Below, one piece after another: positions 24,519 to 32,489 of a stretch of 64,000 nt of DNA (positions are counted from its first letter, which is position 1; each line of letters starts with the position of its first letter). The notes beneath the pieces are model-generated. The model did no database searches, was not told the origin of the DNA, and was given only the letters and a program-made list of their open reading frames with translations. Source of the DNA: CAG-411 sp963643465 (GTDB taxonomy: Bacteria > Bacillota > Clostridia > Lachnospirales > Lachnospiraceae); NCBI GenBank assembly GCA_963643465.1, contig CAVIJT010000002.1, positions 1 through 64,000 of the forward strand, in the 5' to 3' direction. The translations under genes and the position numbers were made by a program.

Positions 24519-25778
24519 ATGAATACAATTCTTCATTCTCAAGAAACGGACTATGGAACGTTACAGGTAAGTGTCACTTCTATTGTCAATGCAAGACCCA
24601 TCGCCGATGCAACGGTGCAGATTTATCCTTCCGGGGATGACACGAACCTAATCGCAGAAGAAATGACCAATATGATCGGTAAAACCCGTGTCATTAGCCT
24701 CCCTGCCCCAAATGCCATTTTAAGTCAGGAGCCTTCCGCAGAACAGCCTTATGCAGAATATACTCTGCTTATTTCTGCACCAGGGTTTGAACCTGTCAAT
24801 CTAGTAGGAGTGGATGTTCTTCCAAATACCTTATCCATTCAAAACATACAACTTATGCCTGTTCAGGATGTTACCAATCGAACAGCCGAAGTGTTTGTCA
24901 TTCCTGAAAACACTTTATACGGAGATTTTCCAGCAAAAATTCCAGAATCCGAAGTGAAATCTGTACAGGAAACCGGTGAAATTGTTTTAAGCCGCGTAGT
25001 TGTTCCTGAATATATTATTGTACATGACGGTGTTCCAAGCGATTCTTCTGCTACAAACTACTATGTCAAATACAAAGATTATATTAAAAATGTTGCGTCC
25101 AGCGAAATTTATGCTACTTGGCCAGAGGCGACCATTATTGCCAATGTGCTTGCCATTCAATCTTTTACTCTAAATCGTATTTATACAGAATGGTATCGAA
25201 ATAAAGGATACAATTTTAATATCACTACCTCCACAGCCTATGACCAAAAATGGGTTTATAACCGCAACATTTTTGAAACAATCTCTGTTATTGTAGACGG
25301 TATTTTCGATCAGTATTTGGCAAGACCTAATATCACCCAGCCAATTCTCACACAATATTGTGACGGCAGACAAGTAACTTGCCCAAATTGGCTTTCTCAG
25401 TGGGGTTCAAAGGCATTGGGAGACGAAGGATATTCTGCCAGTGAAATCATTCGGTATTACTATGGAGATAGTATGTATATTGCTACTGCAGAAGAAATTT
25501 CCGGTATTCCAGCATCATGGCCCGGCTCCAATTTAACCATTGGCTCTTCCGGTAGCAAAGTATTCCAACTGCAAAAGCAATTAAATGTAATTTCTAAAAA
25601 CTATCCATTGATACCAAAGGTTTCCGAAGACGGAATCTATGGTTCTGGAACTGCAAATGCAGTCAAAGTATTTCAAAGTATTTTTTCTCTTCCTCAAACG
25701 GGAGTTACAGACTTTTCTACTTGGTATAAAATTTCAGAAGTATTTGTAGGGGTAAGCCGCATTGCAGAATTAGTATAA
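24519..25778 (+). CDS. SpoIID-like peptidoglycan-binding protein
   Basis: 419 residues without a signal peptide. Order: carboxypeptidase-regulatory-like beta domain (about 12-105), a SpoIID/LytB-like domain (about 165-325, with NVASSEIYATWPEATIIANVL, AIQSFTLNR and ILTQYCDG) and a C-terminal PG_binding_1 domain (about 340-405, with GSSGSKVFQLQKQLN and DGIYGSGTANAVKVFQ). SpoIID proteins cleave glycan strands during engulfment; this diverged form may act on cortex or wall peptidoglycan. The ribosome site lies in the hairpin at 24474-24515. Confidence 0.7.
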   Translation: MNTILHSQETDYGTLQVSVTSIVNARPIADATVQIYPSGDDTNLIAEEMTNMIGKTRVISLPAPNAILSQEPSAEQPYAEYTLLISAPGFEPVNLVGVDVLPNTLSIQNIQLMPVQDVTNRTAEVFVIPENTLYGDFPAKIPESEVKSVQETGEIVLSRVVVPEYIIVHDGVPSDSSATNYYVKYKDYIKNVASSEIYATWPEATIIANVLAIQSFTLNRIYTEWYRNKGYNFNITTSTAYDQKWVYNRNIFETISVIVDGIFDQYLARPNITQPILTQYCDGRQVTCPNWLSQWGSKALGDEGYSASEIIRYYYGDSMYIATAEEISGIPASWPGSNLTIGSSGSKVFQLQKQLNVISKNYPLIPKVSEDGIYGSGTANAVKVFQSIFSLPQTGVTDFSTWYKISEVFVGVSRIAELV

Positions 25779-25795
25779 GGTTACAGACAAACTGC

Positions 25796-26599
25796 CTAAT
25801 TTTTAGAAAACTGGTAGGGAGACTCCATGTGATCCAGCGTATCAAAACTATACCCTGCCTCTTTTAGCATTACAATAATGTCCGGCAACACATCTGCCGT
25901 TAATTGACAGGTTCCTCCATCATGCAGAAGGATCACCGGTTGGTCATACCTGCCAAAATCCTTCTGCACATTATGATAAATGGACCAATTGGTAGGGGTT
26001 CCCACCGAATCCTCCCCACTTACATTCCAGTCACAATACGTATATTCTTTTTGTTCCAACCACGGTAAAATTTCTCCTTCTATCCCGCTTAGATAATTGT
26101 TGACACTTCCCCACGGAAAACGGCATAGTCTACTATCTATTTTCACCAAACTCTCAATTGCTTCTTCTGCTTTTTGAAAATCCTTCTTATAATTTTCCAC
26201 TGAAGAATACATTTCATTTGCCTCATGACTATATGTATGAATCCCAATCACATTTCCTTCTTCTACCATTCGCTTTACTAACCCTTCCGTCTCCTCGGTA
26301 ATATTAGAACCTATCAAAAAAAAGGTTGCATTTACCTCATAGACCTTCAACACGTCCAACACTCGTTCTGTCACTTTGGATGGACCATCATCAAAAGTAA
26401 GGTACGCCACCTTTTTCTCTTTTTCCTCTTTTTTTTGTTTATTTTCAATCACTGCGCCTGACACCACGTATGCTCCCTCATGTTCAGAGGACAGCGTTTC
26501 CTTTGACTGATAGGTATAAAATTCCAGTCCTACGCATCCCAGACACATTCCAAGTATAAAAATTCCCACGCAGATTCTTTTGATACGCTGCATATCCAT
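25796..26599 (-). CDS. Membrane-anchored polysaccharide deacetylase (CE4)
   Basis: 267 residues. An N-terminal signal/anchor (ICVGIFILGMCLGCVGLEFYTY) precedes a NodB domain: TFDDGPS (catalytic Asp and metal Asp), HTYSH (metal His pair) and RFPWGS (motif 3), followed by ILLHDGG. Enzymes of this type remove acetyl groups from peptidoglycan GlcNAc or MurNAc. All key residues are present, so it is probably active outside the membrane. Convergent with the SpoIID-like gene, only 17 bases apart. Confidence 0.88.
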   Translation of the reverse strand: MDMQRIKRICVGIFILGMCLGCVGLEFYTYQSKETLSSEHEGAYVVSGAVIENKQKKEEKEKKVAYLTFDDGPSKVTERVLDVLKVYEVNATFFLIGSNITEETEGLVKRMVEEGNVIGIHTYSHEANEMYSSVENYKKDFQKAEEAIESLVKIDSRLCRFPWGSVNNYLSGIEGEILPWLEQKEYTYCDWNVSGEDSVGTPTNWSIYHNVQKDFGRYDQPVILLHDGGTCQLTADVLPDIIVMLKEAGYSFDTLDHMESPYQFSKN

Positions 26600-26668
26600 T
26601 CCTTCTGACTGTTATTTCTAAAATTATATGCAGCAAACCTATCTATTCAGAACAAAACACTTCCAAAT

Positions 26669-27157
26669 TTAGCATCTTTTATATGTGGTAAAACAATACT
26701 CTAAATCATTATATGTTTGTTCCTCCGAACTTGAAACCAACTTCCACTCTGGCTTTTCATCCAGATTAGGAAAAAATGTATCTGCTTTATAAGTATACCC
26801 AATCTTTGTCACAAGAGCAGTATCACAAAGCGGTTCCATCTGTTCATAGATACTTGCACCACCAATAACAAACACCTTATCTGTAGGCAAATCTTTCACA
26901 AGTTCCAATGCCTCTTCCACACTGTGTACTACAGTAGCATCTGCAACCTGATAATCGTTCTGGTTGGTAATCACAATATTCGTTCGATTTTTCAGTGGCT
27001 TTTTCCCAGGAAAACTTTCAAGGGTTTTTCTACCCATGATAATCACATTTCCAGTGGTCTGCTCTCTAAAAAATCTCTGATCTGCCGGAATGGCAGCAAG
27101 CAATTTGTTTTCATACCCAATTGCCCATTTTTCATCTACTGCAACGATCAACTTCAT
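26669..27157 (-). CDS. folA: Dihydrofolate reductase
   Basis: 162 residues. MKLIVAVDEKWAIGYENKLL, then IPADQRFFREQTTGNVIIMGRKTLESFPGKKPL (carboxylate Asp, NADPH-site motifs) and VFVIGGASIYEQM. It regenerates tetrahydrofolate after thymidylate synthesis, which fits its position just after thyA. The frame opens with GTG at 27166, but AGGAG lies 8 bases before the ATG at 27157. Confidence 0.93.
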   Translation of the reverse strand: MKLIVAVDEKWAIGYENKLLAAIPADQRFFREQTTGNVIIMGRKTLESFPGKKPLKNRTNIVITNQNDYQVADATVVHSVEEALELVKDLPTDKVFVIGGASIYEQMEPLCDTALVTKIGYTYKADTFFPNLDEKPEWKLVSSSEEQTYNDLEYCFTTYKRC

Positions 27158-27205
27158 AATACACACTCCTATCTTAATTCCTATTCTGCCACCTGCAAAA
27201 CTATA

Positions 27206-28054
27206 TTATACTGCCACTGGAATATTTTTTATCTGTGGTCCAGTCTGATAATTATCCAATCGAAAATCATCTGGTGTAAATTGGTAAAAATCTTTAATCT
27301 CCGGATTTATCCAAAATTGTGGTGCATCATATGTAGGTCTGCTAATCAATTCTTTTACCAAAGGAATATGTCGGTCATAAATATGCGCATCTGCAATTAC
27401 ATGTACCAACTCTCCCACCTGCATATCACTAACCTGTGCAAACATATGAAGAAGCACTGCATATTGACATACATTCCAATTATTTGCAGTAAGAATATCC
27501 TGACTTCTCTGATTCAAAATTCCATTTAACACCAACTTATCTTCGCCAGGTCTTTTTGTCACATTAAATGTCATACTATAGGCACATGGATATAAATTCA
27601 TCTCATGCAAATCCTGAAAAGTATAAATATTTGTCATAATTCTGCGACTATAAGGATTATGCTTTAGGTCATACAACACTCGATCTACCTGATCCATTTC
27701 CCCCTCTTTGTACTGATGTTTCACTCCCATCTGATATCCGTATGCCTTTCCAATGGAACCATCCTCATCTGCCCAGCTATCCCAGATATGACTATTTAAA
27801 TCATTGATGTTATTGGACTTCTTTTGCCAAATCCATAATATTTCATCAATGCAACTTTTGATACCAGTTCTTCGCAAAGTAATTGCTGGAAATTCTTTGG
27901 ATAAATCATAACGATTTACTACTCCAAATTGTTTTATTGTATATGCAAGGCTTCCGTCTTCCCATTTAGGTCTGACCTTCTCCCCCTCTGTGCTGGTTCC
28001 ATGGTCCAAAATATTCTGACACATATCTATAAATACTTTATCTGCGTAACTCAT
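27206..28054 (-). CDS. thyA: Thymidylate synthase, divergent subfamily
   Basis: 282 residues. Methylates dUMP to dTMP. The catalytic Cys157 is in LYPCAYSMTF (classical enzymes have PPCH), with Arg pair SRR before it, NQRSQD (182-186) in place of QRSxDxxLG, and HIYDRH at 224-229 contributing the dUMP-binding His and Tyr. The departures from E. coli ThyA are shared by many clostridial proteins, as far as I recall. Ribosome site AGGAGG. Forms a two-gene unit with folA. Confidence 0.9.
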   Translation of the reverse strand: MSYADKVFIDMCQNILDHGTSTEGEKVRPKWEDGSLAYTIKQFGVVNRYDLSKEFPAITLRRTGIKSCIDEILWIWQKKSNNINDLNSHIWDSWADEDGSIGKAYGYQMGVKHQYKEGEMDQVDRVLYDLKHNPYSRRIMTNIYTFQDLHEMNLYPCAYSMTFNVTKRPGEDKLVLNGILNQRSQDILTANNWNVCQYAVLLHMFAQVSDMQVGELVHVIADAHIYDRHIPLVKELISRPTYDAPQFWINPEIKDFYQFTPDDFRLDNYQTGPQIKNIPVAV

Positions 28055-28195
28055 ACTTTATATCCTCCTGCTATTTTCATTTTAAAAGGATAACTCTTTT
28101 CTGCCTAAAATTATCCTAACCACTTCTGTATTAGTCTACAACATTTTTTCCATCAAGCCAAGTCTAAAAAAGAAGAAATCGGACATACTATAGCT

Positions 28196-28639
28196 ATGAA
28201 TAAATATTATTTCAAACGTTTTATTTTATGTGGAATCCTAGGTTGGAGTATGGAATGCTTCTGGACTGGTCTTGCTTCTATTGTCCTTACCTCTAACCGA
28301 ACATTCCCCTGTGAAACGTCCATGTGGATGTTCCCTATTTATGGAATGGCTGTACTCATTTTGCCACTGAGCAAAAAACTGAATGGTAAATCTATGATTC
28401 AGAGAGGAGGAATCTATACTGTCTTAATTTTTCTTGTAGAATTTCTTACCGGAAATGTACTAAAGTTTTTTCACGCATGTCCTTGGGATTATAGTGATGC
28501 AAGATTACAGTTTATGGGCGTGATTCGTCTGGATTATGCACCTCTTTGGTTTATTATGGGCTTGCTGTTTGAAAAAATACTGCTAGAAAGCGAACACTGG
28601 GAATATTTTCAAAAAAGGCAACATACAACCAAACATTGA
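28196..28639 (+). CDS. Small membrane protein, CmpB/ABC_trans-like family
   Basis: 147 residues with four hydrophobic segments (about 8-32, 48-60, 72-92, 112-132). The start YYFKRFILCGILGWSMECFW and the later FPIYGMAVLILP resemble the PF06541-type putative ABC-transporter proteins of clostridia, whose function is unknown. No convincing Shine-Dalgarno; a TATAG lies only a few bases upstream of the ATG, so the message may be leaderless. A terminator follows. Confidence 0.65.
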   Translation: MNKYYFKRFILCGILGWSMECFWTGLASIVLTSNRTFPCETSMWMFPIYGMAVLILPLSKKLNGKSMIQRGGIYTVLIFLVEFLTGNVLKFFHACPWDYSDARLQFMGVIRLDYAPLWFIMGLLFEKILLESEHWEYFQKRQHTTKH

Positions 28640-28645
28640 ACAATG

Positions 28646-28680
28646 AAACACGTAGCCAGCTTATTGGTTGCGTGTTTCTT
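28646..28680 (+). terminator. Terminator
   Basis: AAACACGTAGCCA (28646-28658) pairs with TGGTTGCGTGTTT (28665-28677) with two G-U pairs, then a T-rich tail. Confidence 0.75.
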
Positions 28681-28743
28681 TTCTGTTATGATATAATATG
28701 AAACAAATTTATTACGCTTATTTCACTGAAAAGGAGTTTTCCC

Positions 28744-29718
28744 ATGCTTTCAACCATTATTTTTGATTTACATATGAAAGACTTTCTACAAACATCCCAG
28801 CAAGGACTTAACCCCCAAAATAGTTTCTTTTCATCACTAGAAACCAATCAAATCCACTTAGAATATTTTTCTGAAAATACCCAATCTCTTACCAATTATT
28901 TAAAATCCTTTTCTTTCCAAAGAAATCACTTACTATTTGTATCTGATTGCGCCCAACATCTTTTGATAGCCAAAAATCTTGGCTTTTTTTGCGTGGGATA
29001 TGACGACGGCTCCGAATTTTTACCAGTAGCGTATTGTTTTCAAGATTTTTCTTCTGTGGACCTTTCTTATTTTACTAAGATTTTATGTCGCTATAAAAGA
29101 GAACCGCTTTCTATTCTTACAACCAGACATTGGCAAATTCGTGAACTTTCTCCAAAGGACATTCCTTCTTTGTATGCCATTTATCAGGAACCGGAAGTAC
29201 GCACCTTTTTACCTGAAGGAAAAACCGATTACGACATATTTTACGAAAAACGCTGTTCTTATATTGAAAAAATATATCCATTTTACGACTTTGGTATGTG
29301 GGGAGTTTTTTCGAAGGATACCAACACACTAATGGGAGAATGCGGCTTGCAGCCTCTTTCTATCGACAACAAAGAGGAAATCGCTATCGGATATGTACTT
29401 TCCTCTAAATTCCAGAAACAAGGCTTAGGAAAAGAAATGGTACGGGCAACTCTTCGATATGCTTACCGGGAATTTGATTTTTCCCGCATTGTAGCCCAAA
29501 TCCACCCAGACAATTTCCCATCCATTGCACTTGCAAACAGTTGCGGTTTCCATTATGAAAAAACATGCCAGGATTCTACCCTTCTGTTTGCCTACGAACA
29601 CGCCACTCAAACAAACTTACAAAACCCCAAAAAAGCCACAGACATTACAAAACAAATTTATGACTCCTATCAGAAAAATCCGGATACTTCCGTATATGGT
29701 AAACGATACCATTCATAA
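28744..29718 (+). CDS. GNAT acetyltransferase with an extra HAD-like N-terminal domain
   Basis: 324 residues. Residues about 135-290 are a GNAT domain of the RimJ/ribosomal-protein type (IRELSPKDIPSLYAIYQEPEVRTFL, then the acetyl-CoA motif SSKFQKQGLGKEMVRATLRYA and the NSCGF motif). Residues 1-115 look like a worn HAD or phosphoglycolate-phosphatase C-half (LLFVSDCAQHLLIAKNLGFF), but the N-terminal catalytic DxD is not evident (FDLHM). The substrate is unknown. Ribosome site AAGGAG. Confidence 0.75.
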   Translation: MLSTIIFDLHMKDFLQTSQQGLNPQNSFFSSLETNQIHLEYFSENTQSLTNYLKSFSFQRNHLLFVSDCAQHLLIAKNLGFFCVGYDDGSEFLPVAYCFQDFSSVDLSYFTKILCRYKREPLSILTTRHWQIRELSPKDIPSLYAIYQEPEVRTFLPEGKTDYDIFYEKRCSYIEKIYPFYDFGMWGVFSKDTNTLMGECGLQPLSIDNKEEIAIGYVLSSKFQKQGLGKEMVRATLRYAYREFDFSRIVAQIHPDNFPSIALANSCGFHYEKTCQDSTLLFAYEHATQTNLQNPKKATDITKQIYDSYQKNPDTSVYGKRYHS

Positions 29719-29735
29719 GCTTTTGCAACCAAAAA

Positions 29736-29767
29736 AGAAGTTCAGGTCACCCTAAACTTCTTTTTTT
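29736..29767. terminator. Bidirectional terminator
   Basis: AGAAGTT-AGG (29736-29746) pairs with CCT-AACTTCT (29751-29761), with T-runs on both strands, between the convergent GNAT and lipoprotein genes. Confidence 0.85.
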
Positions 29768-29778
29768 CATACATTCGA

Positions 29779-30183
29779 TTATCGTGGTGTAGCTGTAACA
29801 TTGGTAGTATTTGTATTACCGGTTGCATTGTTTACACCGTTTTCTACACCATTTACGGTATCATTAATGCCTTCTTCTACACCGTCAATTACATCATTGA
29901 CACCATTTTCTACACCTTCTACCGTGTCACTTACCACACCACCATTGTTTGTGGTATTTCTGTTATCATTTGTCACATTGTTACCGTTTGTTGTGGTACC
30001 TGTTCCAGTATTTCCGGTAACTCCTTCGTCTACATTATCCACATTGGTATTGTTTGTTCCTGCGTTATCAGTAGCTTCTCCAGCCGTTGCAGAATTGTTG
30101 GTATTGGTCCGACTGCCACAAGCAGTAAGCCCAAAACAAGCAAGTGATAATGTTAATAAACAAGTCAACCATTTTTTCTTCAT
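29779..30183 (-). CDS. Asn/Thr-rich lipoprotein with repeats
   Basis: 134 residues. Lipoprotein signal with lipobox LTAC (Cys about residue 22). The mature part is nearly all Asn, Thr, Gly, Asp and Val; two kinds of repeat are seen, NNT/NGN-rich stretches and the VEGVENGVNDVIDGVEEGIND heptad-like block. It is probably extended or surface-exposed. No function can be assigned. Clear ribosome site GGAGGAG. Confidence 0.7.
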   Translation of the reverse strand: MKKKWLTCLLTLSLACFGLTACGSRTNTNNSATAGEATDNAGTNNTNVDNVDEGVTGNTGTGTTTNGNNVTNDNRNTTNNGGVVSDTVEGVENGVNDVIDGVEEGINDTVNGVENGVNNATGNTNTTNVTATPR

Positions 30184-30260
30184 AAATATTCTCCTCCTAA
30201 AGACTAATTTCTTTAAAAGTATTATCTCCTGAAAAAACGGGTTCTATTCGTGACACTTTA

Positions 30261-32351
30261 TTATTTTGCTAATAACATCATAATTTCATTGCTTCTTGCC
30301 ACAAATTTTGTCATCTCTTCCGCTGGAAGTGGACGCTGTGCTAACGCTGCAAGATCGTATAACTGCTGACAGAAGGTTGGAACATTCTCACTGTCTTTAT
30401 TTTCAAAAATATATTTTACTAAAGCATGATTTGCATTTAACACTAAAGTCTCTCCTGCATCGCCAAACATTGCAGGATCCATGCCAGCCATACCATATTG
30501 TTTCATCATATCCTGCATTCTTCTGCTGTCTTCTGAAAGAGTAATCATAGAAGAAACATTCTCATTTTTAAGTTTCGTAACCTGAACGATAAGCTGTTCT
30601 TTTCCAAGCGCTTTCTTAAATACTTCTGTAAGAGTTTCCTCTTCTTCCTTCAAAGCGCCTTCTTCCATATCATCCTTCATGTCTTCATTGAGCTCTGCAT
30701 CCACACGCTGGAAACGAAGTGTCTCATCTAATTGTTCTAATCTTGAAATAAATGGCTGATCAATGTTATGTGTCAAAATAAGCGCATCTTTTCCCTCTTC
30801 TTTGAACATATTGATATACTGGCTTTGCTGCTGCTCATCTGTCACGTAATAAATCGTAGTCTTTTCTGGCTCTTTGTTTTCTGCATCCTTGTTGTCTGTA
30901 TTTTCCTCAACAACTTCTGCCTCCACTGTATTGCCATCACCATCTACTACTTCTGCATCTACTTCCCCTTTTGCAGCTTTTACATAATCTGGAAGTGTAA
31001 CAAACTTTTTATCTAAATTTTTGAAAATAATGAAATCTTTCATTTTTTCTTGGAATTTTTCATCCTTTAAGCAACCATATTTAATAAATGGACTAATATC
31101 CTCCCAATATTTCTCATAGCTTTCTCTGTCTACCTTGAACATACCAGAAAGTTTATCTGCTACTTTCTTTGTAATATATTCAGAAATCTTCTTTACAAAT
31201 CCATCATTTTGCAATGCAGATCTTGAAACATTTAATGGTAAATCCGGACAATCAATCACACCTTTTAGTAATAATAAAAATTCTGGAATTACTTCTTTGA
31301 TATTGTCTGCAATAAATACCTGATTATTATATAACTTAATGGTTCCTTCTAAGTTATCATACTCTGTATTTACTTTAGGGAAATATAAAATTCCTTTTAA
31401 ATTAAATGGATAATCCATATTCAAATGTATCCAGAATAATGGCTCTTTATAATCACGGAATACATTGCGGTAAAATTCTTTGTATTCTTCGTCACTACAC
31501 TCATTTGGATGCTTTGTCCAAAGTGGGGTTGGATCACTGATAGATACCGGACGCTTGTTAATCTTTGCCTTGTCTTTGGCTGGTGAAACCTCTACAACTT
31601 CCTTCTCACCCTTCTCGTTCTCACGTTCCTCTGTTTTTGCTTCTTCCGTAAAACGTTCTACTACTACATCATCCTCTTTGATATCTGCAGCATCAATTGT
31701 CTCATATTCCTGCTCTGCTCCAGCTTTCTCAAAGAAAATTTCTACTGGCATGAAAGAACAATATTTCTCTAAAATTTCTTTCACACGATACTCATTAGCA
31801 AACTCATAACAATCTTCATTTAAGAATAAAGTAATCTTAGTTCCCCAAGTATCCTTTGTTCCCTTATCCATAACAAAGTTCATTCCGCCATCTGATTCCC
31901 AATATACCGGTTCTGCACCTTCTTTATAGGATAAAGTATCAATAGTTACTTTGTCTGCTACCATAAATGCAGAATAAAATCCTAAACCAAAATGTCCGAT
32001 AATTTGCTCTTCATTGGTCTTATCTTTATATTTTTCAAGGAAATCTGTTGCACCAGAAAATGCAATCTGGTTAATATATTCTTTCACTTCATCTGCTGTC
32101 ATACCAATACCGGTATCCACAAAAGTAAGTGTTTTCTTATCTGCATCAGCAATTACTTTGATGGAGTTCTTATATCCTTCCGGAATGTCTACTTCGCTGA
32201 TTAAATCCAGTTTTTTCAACTTTGTGATCGCATCACAGCCATTAGACACTAACTCTCGTATAAAAATATCATGGTCTGAATACAACCATTTTTTAATAAT
32301 CGGGAAAATATTTTCTGAATCAATGGATAAGTTTCCTTGTTCTCTACTCAT
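30261..32351 (-). CDS. htpG: Chaperone HtpG (Hsp90)
   Basis: 696 residues. N-terminal GHKL ATPase with IRELVSNGCDAITKL, DTGIGMTADE, GHFGLGFYSAFMV and the later middle domain (PLFWIHLNMDYPFNLKGILYFP) and C-terminal dimerisation domain. The middle region has an acidic insert (about 505-535). Ribosome site AGGAG. A sigma-A promoter (32418-32446) lies directly under a perfect CIRCE element (32454-32480), so HrcA control is likely. Confidence 0.96.
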   Translation of the reverse strand: MSREQGNLSIDSENIFPIIKKWLYSDHDIFIRELVSNGCDAITKLKKLDLISEVDIPEGYKNSIKVIADADKKTLTFVDTGIGMTADEVKEYINQIAFSGATDFLEKYKDKTNEEQIIGHFGLGFYSAFMVADKVTIDTLSYKEGAEPVYWESDGGMNFVMDKGTKDTWGTKITLFLNEDCYEFANEYRVKEILEKYCSFMPVEIFFEKAGAEQEYETIDAADIKEDDVVVERFTEEAKTEERENEKGEKEVVEVSPAKDKAKINKRPVSISDPTPLWTKHPNECSDEEYKEFYRNVFRDYKEPLFWIHLNMDYPFNLKGILYFPKVNTEYDNLEGTIKLYNNQVFIADNIKEVIPEFLLLLKGVIDCPDLPLNVSRSALQNDGFVKKISEYITKKVADKLSGMFKVDRESYEKYWEDISPFIKYGCLKDEKFQEKMKDFIIFKNLDKKFVTLPDYVKAAKGEVDAEVVDGDGNTVEAEVVEENTDNKDAENKEPEKTTIYYVTDEQQQSQYINMFKEEGKDALILTHNIDQPFISRLEQLDETLRFQRVDAELNEDMKDDMEEGALKEEEETLTEVFKKALGKEQLIVQVTKLKNENVSSMITLSEDSRRMQDMMKQYGMAGMDPAMFGDAGETLVLNANHALVKYIFENKDSENVPTFCQQLYDLAALAQRPLPAEEMTKFVARSNEIMMLLAK

Positions 32352-32417
32352 AGCAATCTCTCCTAACTTTATATCATACTGTTACGTGCAAAAGTATCTT
32401 TGCTCCTAATGATACTA

Positions 32418-32446
32418 ATCTTAATACCCATTTTTCCAAAAGTCAA
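32418..32446 (-). promoter_or_regulatory. Promoter of htpG
   Basis: Minus-strand -35 TTGACT (32441-32446), 17-base spacer, -10 TAAGAT (32418-32423), 7 bases downstream of the CIRCE element. Confidence 0.75.
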
Positions 32447-32453
32447 GAAAAAA

Positions 32454-32480
32454 TTAGCACTCATTTAAAATGAGTGCTAA
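32454..32480 (-). promoter_or_regulatory. CIRCE operator (HrcA-binding site)
   Basis: TTAGCACTC (32454-32462), 9-base spacer, GAGTGCTAA (32472-32480): a perfect match to the CIRCE inverted repeat. It sits just upstream of the htpG -35 and just past the stop of the upstream gene (32490). Confidence 0.95.
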
Positions 32481-32489
32481 TAAAATCTT

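Noticed and set aside
29801..30232. 143-codon plus-strand frame opposite the lipoprotein
   Set aside because: Mirror of the lipoprotein's Asn/Thr/Val repeats, no ribosome site.
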